DNA from: Parvibaculaceae bacterium PLY_AMNH_Bact1
GTDB taxonomy: Bacteria > Pseudomonadota > Alphaproteobacteria > Parvibaculales > Parvibaculaceae
DNA: 64,000 nt
Assembly (NCBI GenBank): GCA_032881465.1
Contig: CP126168.1
Coordinates: 2,356,001 to 2,420,000 of the forward strand
Reading direction: 5' to 3'
Each line of letters opens with the position of its first letter. Position 1 is the first letter of the stretch. A program made the translations under genes and the position numbers. This document shows positions 32,947 to 42,732 of the stretch, piece by piece. The notes under the pieces are model-generated. The model was not told the DNA's origin and ran no database searches. It worked only from the letters and a program-made list of their open reading frames with translations.

Positions 32947-34364
32947 GCAGCCTCCCCTCCATTGCCAATAGCCTTAAGGGCGGCATGAACCATCTCGCGA
33001 AACGCATCGCCGCGCACTTCAAAATTTTTGAACTGGTCAAACGATGCACAGGCAGGAGACAGAAGAACCACACAGCGGCGGTCCTCACGCGATGCACGCA
33101 CAGCATCGCGTGCCGCGGCAGCAACAGCAGCATCAAGAGTGCCAGCTGCGACATGCTCCACCTCACCTTCCAACGACACACCAAAGGCATTTGCCGCCTC
33201 GCCGATCAGATAAGCTTTTTCGACATGTGGAAAGAATGGAGCCAGAGAAGCAATCCCACCTTCTTTGGGAACGCCTCCGGCGATCCAGAAAATAGTGTCA
33301 TAAGCACCGAGTGCTTTGCCGGCAGCCTCAGCATTGGTTGCCTTGCTGTCATTGACGAACAAAACCCCGTCAGACTCCGCGACAATCTCCATCCGATGAG
33401 CCAGGCCCGGAAAGGATCGGAAGGAATGTAATATACGGTCAGGCGGGAAACCCAACGACCGACCGGCAGCATATGCCACTGCCGCATTTTGCCAATTGTG
33501 CAGACCCGCGAGCGTCTTCAATTCTTTCAGATCGCCGATCCGATCCGTTTTTCCTGATCCGCTATCATAGAGCACACCATCTAGGACACAGACACCCCGG
33601 CTGAGAGACTTGACCGTTGAAACAGGCACCAAGGTCGCTGTGCCTTTACCGCAGACGGCAGAACAGATCTCGGATGTTCGGTCATCGTCAATCCCGATAA
33701 TGGCGACATCATTTGTCCCCTGAAACTGAAACAGACGAGCCTTAACCGACGCGTAGTGTTCAAGTGTTCCGTGACGATCAATATGGTCAGGGGTAATGTT
33801 GAGAAGCACGCCAACGTCCGGGCGCAACGTTGGCGCCAGATCAATCTGATAGGATGAGACTTCAATCACATAGACAGTGTCAGACCGTGGAGGTTCTAGA
33901 TCAAACACAGCCTTGCCGATATTTCCGCCAACTTCCGCACGTCGCCCATTGGCCGTGATCATGTGTCCAATCAAAGCGGTTGTCGTGGATTTTCCGTTCG
34001 TGCCGGTAATGGCAACGATTTTCGCATCAGGGTTAAGCGCCCGAACCTCATGTTGGAAAAGTTCAACATCCCCCAATACAGGCACACCCGCCTGCTGGGC
34101 GAGATGAACAACTTGATGAGGTTCAGGATGGGTAAGCGGAATACCGGGTGCCAGAATGAGAGCTGCATACCCCTCAAGACCCTCAACGCAAGGGTCAGAA
34201 ATCGCAAGGCCTGCTGTTTCCGCTTTGGCCCGCTGCACCTCACCATCGTCCCAAACCGTAACCTGCGCGTCACCTTCGAGCAGCGCACGCGCAACCGCTA
34301 GCCCGGAAGCTCCGAGACCGTAAACGGCAACCTTGCGGTCCTTATATGCGCGCGCAGCGATCAC
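32943..34364 (-). CDS. murD: UDP-N-acetylmuramoylalanine--D-glutamate ligase MurD
   Basis: A 473-residue Mur ligase adding D-Glu to UDP-MurNAc-L-Ala. An N-terminal dinucleotide-like fold (VAVYGLGASGLAVARALL) is followed by the ATP loop GTNGKST at 121-127, the central NITPDHIDRHGTLEHYASVK and the C-terminal FVNDSKATNAEAAGKAL characteristic of MurD. It begins seven bases after the mraY stop and overlaps ftsW by four bases. Confidence 0.97.
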   Translation of the reverse strand: MIAARAYKDRKVAVYGLGASGLAVARALLEGDAQVTVWDDGEVQRAKAETAGLAISDPCVEGLEGYAALILAPGIPLTHPEPHQVVHLAQQAGVPVLGDVELFQHEVRALNPDAKIVAITGTNGKSTTTALIGHMITANGRRAEVGGNIGKAVFDLEPPRSDTVYVIEVSSYQIDLAPTLRPDVGVLLNITPDHIDRHGTLEHYASVKARLFQFQGTNDVAIIGIDDDRTSEICSAVCGKGTATLVPVSTVKSLSRGVCVLDGVLYDSGSGKTDRIGDLKELKTLAGLHNWQNAAVAYAAGRSLGFPPDRILHSFRSFPGLAHRMEIVAESDGVLFVNDSKATNAEAAGKALGAYDTIFWIAGGVPKEGGIASLAPFFPHVEKAYLIGEAANAFGVSLEGEVEHVAAGTLDAAVAAAARDAVRASREDRRCVVLLSPACASFDQFKNFEVRGDAFREMVHAALKAIGNGGEAA

Positions 34365-34371
34365 TCTTAAG

Positions 34372-35460
34372 CTACCTTAGTTTCAGGGTGGCAAGGCCGA
34401 TCATCGCCAGAACACCTGAGATGATCCAAAAACGAATGACAATGGTTGGCTCCGCCCAGCCCTTCTTCTCAAAGTGATGATGGAGCGGCGCCATGCGGAA
34501 GACCCGCTTGCCCGTAAGCTTGAAGCTCGCGACCTGCACAATGACAGACACTGCTTCGAGCACGAACAATCCACCGATGATGACCAGGACCAGTTCGTGC
34601 TTCGCCACCACAGCGATTGATCCCAGAGCGCCACCGAGAGCTAGAGATCCCGTGTCGCCCATGAAGACAGATGCTGGTGGCGCATTGTACCAGAGGAAAC
34701 CAAGGCCAGCACCGAGCAACGCGCCGCAAAAGACCGCAAGCTCGCCAGTGCCCGGCACAAAATGAATCTGTAGATAGTCTGAGAAAACAGCATTGCCTAC
34801 GAGATAAGAAATAAAGCCAAAGCTGGCCGCTGCAATCATCACTGGTACAATCGCCAGGCCATCAAGCCCATCTGTAAGGTTGACCGCATTCGAAGCGCCC
34901 ACGATCACCAGAACCCCAAAGATGAAGAAAAATCCGCCAAGGGGGATCAGCACGTCTTTAAGGAAGGGAACCGCAACAGATGTCGCCAGTTCCGCCGGCG
35001 CCACATTGAGCAAGGCGTAAACGGCGATCCCGGCAATAATCGTTTCCAGCACCAGCTTCAATCGACCTGGCACACCATCGCTTGAGGCTTTTGATACCTT
35101 CAGATAATCATCAGCGAAACCCACTGCACCAAACCCAAGTGTGACAAGTAAGACGATCCAAACATAAGGGTTGCTGAGATCAGCCCAGAGTAGAACCGAC
35201 GGCACGAGCCCCAGCAAAATTAGAAAGCCCCCCATGGTGGGCGTACCCTTTTTGGTGAGCAGATGCCCTTCAGGCCCGTCTTCACGAATGGGCTGTCCCT
35301 GAGATTGCCGCGCGCGAAGAGCACGAATGACCGCAGGCCCAAAAAGGAATGAAACCAGGAGCGCTGTTACCGTCGCCCCACCTGTTCGGAAAGTAATATA
35401 GCGAAACACATTCAGGCCTGGGACCTGGTCTGCATATTGCACCAAAAAGTCAAACAACAT
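34372..35460 (-). CDS. mraY: Phospho-N-acetylmuramoyl-pentapeptide transferase MraY
   Basis: A 362-residue integral membrane enzyme with about ten helices that makes lipid I from UDP-MurNAc-pentapeptide and undecaprenyl phosphate. Catalytic and Mg-binding motifs are [23 protein letters not shown] and [12 protein letters not shown], and the cytoplasmic loop HHHFEKKGW is the MraY signature near the C-terminus. It starts three bases after the murF stop and ends seven bases before murD. Confidence 0.97.
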   Translation of the reverse strand: MLFDFLVQYADQVPGLNVFRYITFRTGGATVTALLVSFLFGPAVIRALRARQSQGQPIREDGPEGHLLTKKGTPTMGGFLILLGLVPSVLLWADLSNPYVWIVLLVTLGFGAVGFADDYLKVSKASSDGVPGRLKLVLETIIAGIAVYALLNVAPAELATSVAVPFLKDVLIPLGGFFFIFGVLVIVGASNAVNLTDGLDGLAIVPVMIAAASFGFISYLVGNAVFSDYLQIHFVPGTGELAVFCGALLGAGLGFLWYNAPPASVFMGDTGSLALGGALGSIAVVAKHELVLVIIGGLFVLEAVSVIVQVASFKLTGKRVFRMAPLHHHFEKKGWAEPTIVIRFWIISGVLAMIGLATLKLR

Positions 35461-35463
35461 GTC

Positions 35464-36888
35464 TCATTCCCCCACGCCTGACGACGTATCTTGTTCATTG
35501 TGGAGAGCCAGGAGCCCATCCACAATCAGTCCCATTCGCGATCCAAGTGACCCCTTGATCATCACCACATCACCGTCCCCCAACTGCGAGGCAAGCTGAT
35601 CAAGTAACGCTTCGGACCCTTCCGCATACCCTGCCTTGCATGCTGCCGGCAGATCTTCATACAAATTCTTCATCAAAGGACCACAGGCATACACCTGATC
35701 GATCCCGGCATCCGCAAGCGGCGCGGCAAGTCCTCGATGCATGAGCGCCTCATCCTCGCCGAGCTCCAGCATGTCGCCCAGAACTGCAATGCGCCGACCG
35801 GACCCTTTAATATCAGCGCCCGCCAGTGTTGCTATCGCGGCCCTCATAGATGCCGGGTTGGCGTTGTAGCTTTCATCGACAACCACAAACTGCAGCTCAC
35901 CGGCGTGAACAATGTGGCGTTCGCCCCGGCCCTTCGGTGCGTTAAGCGTCGCCAGTGTCATCGCCGCAAGCGCCAGATCTGCCCCCAGAGCATGCACGGC
36001 GGCAAGAATAGAGAGCGAATTCATGACGTGATGTTCGCCGGGGATGCCAAGCTTGTAGGTAATCGCCTGACCGCAAATGGACGCGGAGATGCAGGAACAA
36101 GATGGATGAAAGGCCGCCTTCTCCAACCGCGCATCGGCCGTTTCTGATTTCCCAAATGAGATAATCCGGCCTGCGCCCGCAGCCATAGCTCTGGACCGAA
36201 GCCTGTCAAAATGTGGATTATCTGCATTGAGGATCGCTGTACCGCCGGGCTTCAACCCATCAAAGATTTCCGCTTTTGCGTCCGCAATTCCTTCTACATT
36301 CTTGAAGTTCGCAAGGTGAACCGGTTCCACCGTCGTCACAATCGCCACATCAGGCTGAACCATTTGGCTCAGAGGCGTAATCTCGTTTGCGTGGTTCATC
36401 CCGATTTCAAAGACACCCCATTCGGTGTCAGCGGGCATCCGCGCAAGCGTGAGCGGCACACCCCAATGATTATTATATGAAGCAACCGATGCATGGGTCC
36501 GCCCTTGCGCCTCGAGGATCGTGCGCAATGCGTCTTTTGTGCTGGTCTTACCGACACTTCCAGTCACAGCAACGATTTTAGCTTCTGTCCGCGCGCGCGC
36601 AGCTCGGCCCAGCGCCTGCAATCCACTCAGCGTATCTTCAACGACAAGAAGACCTTCCTCCGACACCCCATCGCAAGGGCCGGACACCATGGCCGCCGCA
36701 GCACCCTTGGCCAAAGCATCTTTAACATGCATATGGCCATCGGAATTGTCGCCAATCAGAGCAACAAACAGATCACCCAGATCAAGGGTCCGCGTGTCAA
36801 TGGACACGCCGACCGCGGACCAATCGCTCTTGGTCTCGCCGCCAGTGGCATGCGCTGCATCTGTCGATGTCCAAAGAGCTTTACTCAT
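35464..36888 (-). CDS. murF: UDP-MurNAc-tripeptide--D-Ala-D-Ala ligase MurF
   Basis: A 474-residue Mur ligase that adds the D-Ala-D-Ala dipeptide made by Ddl. It shows VSIDTRTLDLGDLFVAL, the ATP loop TGSVGKTS at 109-116, the ASYNNHWGVPLTLA block, EIGMNHANEI and DESYNANPASMRAAI, all MurF-specific. The ATG at 36888 overlaps the murE stop by four bases. Confidence 0.97.
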   Translation of the reverse strand: MSKALWTSTDAAHATGGETKSDWSAVGVSIDTRTLDLGDLFVALIGDNSDGHMHVKDALAKGAAAAMVSGPCDGVSEEGLLVVEDTLSGLQALGRAARARTEAKIVAVTGSVGKTSTKDALRTILEAQGRTHASVASYNNHWGVPLTLARMPADTEWGVFEIGMNHANEITPLSQMVQPDVAIVTTVEPVHLANFKNVEGIADAKAEIFDGLKPGGTAILNADNPHFDRLRSRAMAAGAGRIISFGKSETADARLEKAAFHPSCSCISASICGQAITYKLGIPGEHHVMNSLSILAAVHALGADLALAAMTLATLNAPKGRGERHIVHAGELQFVVVDESYNANPASMRAAIATLAGADIKGSGRRIAVLGDMLELGEDEALMHRGLAAPLADAGIDQVYACGPLMKNLYEDLPAACKAGYAEGSEALLDQLASQLGDGDVVMIKGSLGSRMGLIVDGLLALHNEQDTSSGVGE

Positions 36889-38357
36889 GCACTCACATCC
36901 CCGGAACCCGCTTCAATAGCACTCACCGCCGCTGCAACCGCCTCATGATCAGAAAAAGGCAGTACCTTGTCCCCGACAATTTGACCTGTCTCATGTCCCT
37001 TGCCGGCCACAACCAGACAATCACCTTCATCCAATAGAGCAATCGCCTCCGAGATCGCGAGAGCCCGATCACCGACTTCCCGCAACCCGGAAGCACCTGC
37101 CAGAACTTGCTGACGGATGGCCGCCGCATCCTCTGAACGTGGATTGTCATCTGTCACGATGGTGATATCAGCCGATTGCGACGCAATTTTGCCCATTTGA
37201 GGGCGTTTACCGGTGTCGCGGTCACCACCACATCCAAACACGGCAACAAGCTTTCCATTAACATGCGGTCGCACAGCCTCAAGCGCCGTCTCCAGAGCAT
37301 CCGGCGTATGGGCATAATCGATAAAAACCGCCGCCCCATTGGCAAGATGCGCAACTTCCTCAAGGCGTCCTTTTGCTCCTTTGAGGTTTTCCAGAGCACG
37401 GAATGTCTGTTCTGCGTCTCCGCCACAACCAATCACCAAGCCCGCTGCCACAAGCGCATTGGATGCCTGAAACTGCCCTACAAGCGGGAGCATAACTTCA
37501 TAGTGGGCACCATCATGCACAATCTGTAGAACCTGACCTCGCGGTCCTGGCTGCAATCCGGCAAGACAGATGTCCCGGCCTTTGCGTCCCACAGCAAAAA
37601 TTCGATGCCCCCGCGCCCAGGAAATAGCTTCAAACTCCTGGGCAAAATCCGCGTCAACATTAATCACAGCAATCCCACCAGGGCCCATGACTTCGCCGAA
37701 CAAGCGTAGTTTAGCGTAGAGATAGTCATCAAACGTCGCGTGATAGTCGAGATGGTCTCGTGTGAGGTTGGTGAACGCACTGGCGCTTACCCTGACACCG
37801 TCCAGACGATATTGTGCCAACCCATGACTGGACGCTTCCAGCGCGAGATGCGTGACCCGCTCCTGCGCAAGCTGCGCAAGTTCAGCGTGCAAGTGCACCG
37901 GATCCGGTGTCGTATGCACCAAGGGCCGAACACCTTCAGGACCGACCACACCAACCGTCCCCAGACTCGCCGACCTTAAACCCAGAGATGCCCAGATTTC
38001 CCGCACGAAAGTGGCCACGGATGTTTTGCCATTGGTCCCTGTGACCGCCGCGACTGTGTCGGGCTGGGCCCCATAGAACTGCGCTGCCAGAGTTGCCAGT
38101 CTGCGCCGTGGATTGCGATCGGCAATCACCGGCACTGTCGCATCGGACACAACGTCCCGCCCGCCAAGGATAGCTACCGCACCGGCTTCTATGGCCGCAG
38201 GAATAAATTTCGCACCATCAGCTTGAACGCCGGGCAACGCTGCAAACAGATAGCCCGGCTTTACCTCACGACTGTCCGCAGTAAGCCCGACCACATTGAT
38301 CGCTCCGACATTTGCGGGAAGCACTTCCTTTGGACCAACAAGCGCTTGAAGCTCCAT
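36885..38357 (-). CDS. murE: UDP-MurNAc-L-Ala-D-Glu--2,6-diaminopimelate ligase MurE
   Basis: About 490 residues. The ATP loop is TGTNGKTS (106-113). The central block TNLTRDHLDYHATFDDY and the specificity motif DNPR (404-407) near the C-terminus indicate addition of meso-diaminopimelate rather than lysine, giving a typical Gram-negative stem peptide. The frame extends upstream to 38456 inside ftsI, but the ATG at 38357 lies four bases after the ftsI stop and gives the normal N-terminus MELQALVGPKE. Confidence 0.96.
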   Translation of the reverse strand: MELQALVGPKEVLPANVGAINVVGLTADSREVKPGYLFAALPGVQADGAKFIPAAIEAGAVAILGGRDVVSDATVPVIADRNPRRRLATLAAQFYGAQPDTVAAVTGTNGKTSVATFVREIWASLGLRSASLGTVGVVGPEGVRPLVHTTPDPVHLHAELAQLAQERVTHLALEASSHGLAQYRLDGVRVSASAFTNLTRDHLDYHATFDDYLYAKLRLFGEVMGPGGIAVINVDADFAQEFEAISWARGHRIFAVGRKGRDICLAGLQPGPRGQVLQIVHDGAHYEVMLPLVGQFQASNALVAAGLVIGCGGDAEQTFRALENLKGAKGRLEEVAHLANGAAVFIDYAHTPDALETALEAVRPHVNGKLVAVFGCGGDRDTGKRPQMGKIASQSADITIVTDDNPRSEDAAAIRQQVLAGASGLREVGDRALAISEAIALLDEGDCLVVAGKGHETGQIVGDKVLPFSDHEAVAAAVSAIEAGSGDVSA

Positions 38358-38361
38358 GAGC

Positions 38362-40089
38362 CTACTCCGCCGTCGCAAAGGAAGCGGATTGAACCGGGGA
38401 ACTCCAGGACTGAACCGGACGCAAGCCCAAGATCGGCGCAATACGTTGAACAACACGCGAGGTTACCGGTGCAGCATTCCATCCAGCCGTCGCGTATCCA
38501 TAGGTGTTTTCCGTGGCCTGCGGCTCATCGAACATGATCAACATGGCATATTTTGGATCATTGGCCGGAAACGCACTGAGGAAAGAGGTGAGCAGTGCAT
38601 TGCGCGCATATCCCCCCGCCCGCGCTTTTTCCGCCGTGCCGGTTTTTCCCATAACTGGATAGCCAGCAACATCTGCACTACGCCCGGTGCCACGCTCGAC
38701 AACCAGCCGGTACAAAGCGCGCATGGCGTCACTGGTCTCAGTCGTAAGCACGCGTGTCCGAGGCGCCACAGAGCCCCGACGAAGGAATGTCGGCTGCACA
38801 CCAAATCCGCCGTTCACCAACGTCGCGTTGGCCGCCACCACCTGGAGCGGCGTCACTGACAACCCGTGACCATAGGAAATGGTCATCGCGGACACGTCTG
38901 TCCAAGTACTGGGGAGAAGCGGACGACCAGACTCTGGAAGCTCGATATCCGTTCGCGTCAACAATCCCAACTGGCCGAGGAAGCTGCGATGTTCTTCACG
39001 TCCAAGTTCCAACACCATCTTGGCGGTGCCGATATTTGAAGAGTGCATAAAGAGTTCCGGCACACTCAGGAAACGCTTCTGAGCGTGGTAGTCATTGATC
39101 GTGAAACGGGAAACACGAATAGGTTCGCGGGCATCATACTGGGTCGACAGTTGAACACGACCCGAGTTCAGAGCCGCAGCAACACTGAAGGCCTTGAAGG
39201 TCGACCCCATTTCATAGACGCCAAGCGTCGCTGCATTAAATCGCGCACGGTCAGATGCCGATCCAGGGTCATTCGCGTCAAAATCGGGCAACGATGCCAT
39301 GGCGATGACTTCACCCGTATCGATATCCAGAACCACACCTGTTGCACCTATTGCGCTGAACTCATCGAGCGCGATTTGCAACTCCATTTGCAGAGCATGT
39401 TGAACCCGAAGGTCCAATGACAAAACGAGCGGCTCCCCGGTCGCTGCCTCAGATCGGTCAATATAGTGCTCAATCCCGGCAATACCGCGATTGTCAATAT
39501 CAACACCGCCCAACACGTGCGCAGCAACACGACCATTAGGGTAGACCCGCTTCTGCTCCCGCTGAAACGCCAGGCCTGGCTGACCGAGATTATGAACCGC
39601 CACTTGCTCGCGTGGCGTCAAATCGCGCTTCAGCCAAACAAACGCTCTGTTGCTTGAGAGTTTTTCTTCGAGCGAGGTTTGGTCCAGGTCCGGCAGGGCC
39701 TGCGCCAGAAGACGTGCCGCCTCACGCGCATCCATCACCTTGCGGGCATCTGCATACAAGGACGCCGTGATGATGTCCGTTGCCATCACCTCGCCATTGC
39801 GATCAACAATGTCACGCCGTTGCACAGGGCCAACATTTTCTGCGGCAGCTACCAACCGCTCACCGCCACTGCCCGGCGCCATGCCGAGCATCATCAATCG
39901 CCCAGTCACCACCGCAAAGGCCATCGCAAACATGGCGACAGTCAACATGATCCGACGACGACCGCTCTCAAGACGCTTTAACTCGGGTGTTTGCTTGGCT
40001 CGAGGCGCAGCAAATCGCGGGCGCGCGATCAAGTCATGCCCAAGGCGAGGAGCAGCTTCTGTTTGAGCCTGTTTCGAACGGCCTACCAT
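38362..40089 (-). CDS. ftsI: Peptidoglycan D,D-transpeptidase FtsI (PBP3)
   Basis: A 575-residue class B penicillin-binding protein. A basic cytoplasmic tail is followed by one membrane anchor (IMLTVAMFAMAFAVVTG), the pedestal domain, and the transpeptidase domain. The acylating Ser296 lies in STFK (296-299), HSSN is the SxN motif, and GKTGTAEK is the KTG motif. It cross-links septal peptidoglycan with FtsW. It starts one base into the end of ftsL and ends four bases before murE. Confidence 0.97.
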   Translation of the reverse strand: MVGRSKQAQTEAAPRLGHDLIARPRFAAPRAKQTPELKRLESGRRRIMLTVAMFAMAFAVVTGRLMMLGMAPGSGGERLVAAAENVGPVQRRDIVDRNGEVMATDIITASLYADARKVMDAREAARLLAQALPDLDQTSLEEKLSSNRAFVWLKRDLTPREQVAVHNLGQPGLAFQREQKRVYPNGRVAAHVLGGVDIDNRGIAGIEHYIDRSEAATGEPLVLSLDLRVQHALQMELQIALDEFSAIGATGVVLDIDTGEVIAMASLPDFDANDPGSASDRARFNAATLGVYEMGSTFKAFSVAAALNSGRVQLSTQYDAREPIRVSRFTINDYHAQKRFLSVPELFMHSSNIGTAKMVLELGREEHRSFLGQLGLLTRTDIELPESGRPLLPSTWTDVSAMTISYGHGLSVTPLQVVAANATLVNGGFGVQPTFLRRGSVAPRTRVLTTETSDAMRALYRLVVERGTGRSADVAGYPVMGKTGTAEKARAGGYARNALLTSFLSAFPANDPKYAMLIMFDEPQATENTYGYATAGWNAAPVTSRVVQRIAPILGLRPVQSWSSPVQSASFATAE

Positions 40090-40454
40090 CAGCGTACCTC
40101 GGAACCAGATTGCGGAACGGCCCCAGCATACCCACCAAGCGCACGACGCCCATTGGGGCCAAACAAGTCTTCCTCACGCGGTGGCATTGGGAGGTCTTCA
40201 AAGGTGGCGATCTGCGCCGCCGTGAGCGGGGCCAGATCCAAGTGACGCTCAGCCAGAGACTGCAGACGCTCCGGCTGGGTCAGATAGCTCCATTCCGCGC
40301 GCAAGATGCGTACAGCGTCCTGCTCGTTCAGAATTTCCTGAGCAAGGGCTGCTTTGATCTTTTCCTGCTCTTCCACTTTGTATTTCAGATTGTAGAGACC
40401 AATCGAGACAGCCACCACAAGCACAACAGAAAGGACATTGAGTAGACGGATCAT
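40089..40454 (-). CDS. ftsL: Cell division protein FtsL
   Basis: A 121-residue bitopic protein. One membrane segment lies near residues 5-22 (LNVLSVVLVVAVSIGLYNL), followed by a short coiled coil (KVEEQEKIKAALAQEIL) and the conserved patch VRILRAEWSYLTQPERLQSLAERHLDL. FtsL forms the FtsQLB complex that activates FtsWI. A Pro/Gly-rich tail of about 35 residues follows the conserved part. It overlaps rsmH by four bases and ftsI by one, and its place between the two genes strongly supports the call. Confidence 0.92.
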   Translation of the reverse strand: MIRLLNVLSVVLVVAVSIGLYNLKYKVEEQEKIKAALAQEILNEQDAVRILRAEWSYLTQPERLQSLAERHLDLAPLTAAQIATFEDLPMPPREEDLFGPNGRRALGGYAGAVPQSGSEVR

Positions 40455-41482
40455 AGGAGATCTCCCTGCAACGCAGCAAAACGCTTCATGCCGAGCGCGT
40501 CCGGATCAAAGGGAAAAGGAGATGCAGTCGTACGCTCCGCACCGCGCAGGCGTGCAGACCGTGAACGGGGGTTAATCTCAACCTCTGACTTGCTCGCCTT
40601 TAACGCACCCCGAGTAATTTGCTCAAACGACGGCGCCGGACCGTCTAACGCTTCGGGAAGATGGCGCGAAGGCCGCCCACCCTTTCCAGTTCGTGCCGTC
40701 AGAAAACGCTTCACCAGCCTGTCTTCGAGCGAATGAAAGGCCACAACAGCCAGGCGCCCACCAACATCCAGCAGGCCTTCAGCAGCGACAAGCCCACGAG
40801 CCAGCTCACCCAGCTCATCATTGATAAAAATACGAAGCCCCTGAAACGTCCGTGTTGCCGGATGCACTTTTTCAGCACGCGCGCGCGGCCCCATCACATC
40901 AGCGATCAGCTCCGCAAGCTCCGCTGTCGTCTCAAATTTTTTCTCAAGCCGCCGAGCGACAATCGCCTTTGCAACCGCCCGAGAGCGCTTCTCTTCACCG
41001 TAAATCCATATGATTGAGGCGATATCAGCTTCATCAAACTCATTGACAACATCAGCTGCTGAGACCCCCTCCCGCGCCATGCGCATATCAAGAGGACCCT
41101 CGCTTTGAAAAGAAAATCCGCGCTCTGCCTGATCAAGCTGCATGGAGGAGACACCGACATCCAGCGTCACCCCATCCACACCCGTGCGGGCGCGCTCATC
41201 AAGCACCGGCGCCACGAGCGCCGCCATATCGCCAAAACAGCCCTGGATCAGCGTAAGACGGCCATCGAATTCCCGCTCCATCTCCCGGCCACGATCGATG
41301 GCCGTCGGGTCGCGATCAACCGCAAGAACAGAACAATCCGCTGCCGTCAGAAGCGCACGGGTATAGCCGCCAGCGCCAAACGTTCCGTCTACATATAGAG
41401 CACCATCTTTGGGCGCGAGCACATCCAGCACTTCAGCCAGCATCACCGGAAAATGGGGGGAGACTGCCGGTGCCTGTGTCAC
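40451..41482 (-). CDS. rsmH: 16S rRNA (cytosine-1402-N4)-methyltransferase RsmH (MraW)
   Basis: A 343-residue SAM-dependent methyltransferase. The SAM loop is DGTFGAGGYT (32-41). The family blocks LDVGVSSMQLDQAERGFSFQ, GPLDMRM and FIWIYGEEKRSRAVAKAI-like sequence appear, together with TFQGLRIFINDEL and VVAFHSLEDRLVKRF. It methylates C1402 of 16S rRNA in the P site, and its presence in dcw is ancestral. Its start overlaps the mraZ stop and its stop overlaps the ftsL start, both by four bases. Confidence 0.96.
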   Translation of the reverse strand: MTQAPAVSPHFPVMLAEVLDVLAPKDGALYVDGTFGAGGYTRALLTAADCSVLAVDRDPTAIDRGREMEREFDGRLTLIQGCFGDMAALVAPVLDERARTGVDGVTLDVGVSSMQLDQAERGFSFQSEGPLDMRMAREGVSAADVVNEFDEADIASIIWIYGEEKRSRAVAKAIVARRLEKKFETTAELAELIADVMGPRARAEKVHPATRTFQGLRIFINDELGELARGLVAAEGLLDVGGRLAVVAFHSLEDRLVKRFLTARTGKGGRPSRHLPEALDGPAPSFEQITRGALKASKSEVEINPRSRSARLRGAERTTASPFPFDPDALGMKRFAALQGDLL

Positions 41483-41967
41483 GAACCGCCCCCTGTCGAA
41501 GAAGGAGATCCGGGGGGAGCATGAGGGCTCTTGAGCAACCCGCCATGACCACTTGCTTCAGCCATAGCCTCTGCAAGATACGCCTCATAAGCCTTAGGCT
41601 CCCAAAGTTGGAACTTGTTGCCGAGCCCAACAAAAGTCACATGGTCCGTGATCCCCGCCTTGGATGTCAGCATCTCAGGCAGGCTCACACGACCATCCGC
41701 ATCAAACATCAGTTCGGCAGATTGGGCTTTGAGCATATTCGCCAGCACATTGCGCTCGCGAGAAAAGGGATCAAGGCGGCTCAGCATCGTGTCGATCTCA
41801 GCTTCGAGATCAGGGCCACCGCCTTCAATGCAGGGATCGATCAGGGACGGGAAACAGATGATGCCAGCAAATTCCTGGGCAGCCGTCACCGACCGGAACT
41901 TAGCCGGTACAGAAATGCGCCCTTTCGCATCGATCTTGTTTGTGAATGTTCCCCGGAACGACAACAT
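41479..41967 (-). CDS. mraZ: Transcriptional regulator MraZ
   Basis: About 162 residues with two AbrB-like SpoVT repeats: FTNKIDAKGRISVPAKFR at the N-terminus and MFDADGRVSLPEML in the second half, each with the DxxGRxxxP pattern. MraZ forms rings and represses the dcw promoter in E. coli by binding repeated GGG boxes. Matching repeats lie about 120-165 bases upstream here. The frame opens at a GTG at 41994, but the ATG at 41967 gives the canonical N-terminus (MLSFRGTFTNK) after a G-rich ribosome site. A Ser/Gly/Pro-rich tail of about 20 residues follows the fold. Confidence 0.95.
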   Translation of the reverse strand: MLSFRGTFTNKIDAKGRISVPAKFRSVTAAQEFAGIICFPSLIDPCIEGGGPDLEAEIDTMLSRLDPFSRERNVLANMLKAQSAELMFDADGRVSLPEMLTSKAGITDHVTFVGLGNKFQLWEPKAYEAYLAEAMAEASGHGGLLKSPHAPPGSPSSTGGGS

Positions 41968-42086
41968 GTCCCGCAAGCCCCCCGTACCCGACACAATTGA
42001 ATACGACCACCTGATCGCATTCAGTCCCGTGAAAGAGGTCCGACCCTCCCAACATGGGCCGCATCTGGGTCGGCCTGCCTCATTCC

Positions 42087-42131
42087 CGGGACATCATGGG
42101 ATACCATGGGACATTATGGGGGTCAACGGGA
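42087..42131. promoter_or_regulatory. MraZ-box-like array (five GGG units, 10-bp period)
   Basis: Reading the plus strand, CGGGA, TGGGA, TGGGA, TGGGG and CGGGA begin at 42087, 42097, 42107, 42117 and 42127, each separated by five unrelated bases. E. coli MraZ binds TGGG boxes with the same spacing in front of mraZ. Here the G-rich strand is the one opposite to mraZ coding. Confidence 0.7.
42098..42126 (-). promoter_or_regulatory. Candidate dcw (mraZ) promoter
   Basis: On the minus strand TTGACC (42126-42121) and TATCCC (42103-42098) are separated by 17 bases and point toward mraZ. Both hexamers fall inside the GGG-repeat array, so MraZ bound there would compete with RNA polymerase. Consensus-based only. 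Confidence 0.45.
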
Positions 42132-42300
42132 TTGACCAGTTAAACCGTGGGTTTGAGCGGGCTTATGACTGTTGATTGACGATCATTACTCGCCTGTCTA
42201 TTTGAGAACAAAAAAGGAACATTTGACTAAACTAGAAATGACAACACGACATCTTGGGTGCCCGCCTGGGCAGCCACCACCACTAGTACTGAAGGGATAA

Positions 42301-42686
<386 letters not shown>

Positions 42687-42692
42687 AGATTA

Positions 42693-42721
42693 GCAATACG
42701 CCTGCAGGCAGGATTTGTCGA
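42693..42721 (-). promoter_or_regulatory. Candidate rnpB promoter
   Basis: On the minus strand TCGACA (42721-42716) and TATTGC (42698-42693) are 17 bases apart. They would start transcription close to the mature 5' end of RNase P RNA. Confidence 0.5.
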
Positions 42722-42732
42722 GCGCCACACCG

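Larger units (their letters stand above)
41968..42300. other. Intergenic control region between rnpB and mraZ
   Basis: This 333-base stretch has no convincing gene. It holds the mraZ leader, the GGG-repeat array and a candidate dcw promoter at 42087-42131. An AT-rich stretch lies near 42180-42240, on the side toward the 3' end of rnpB. No clear terminator for rnpB was seen. Confidence 0.7.
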
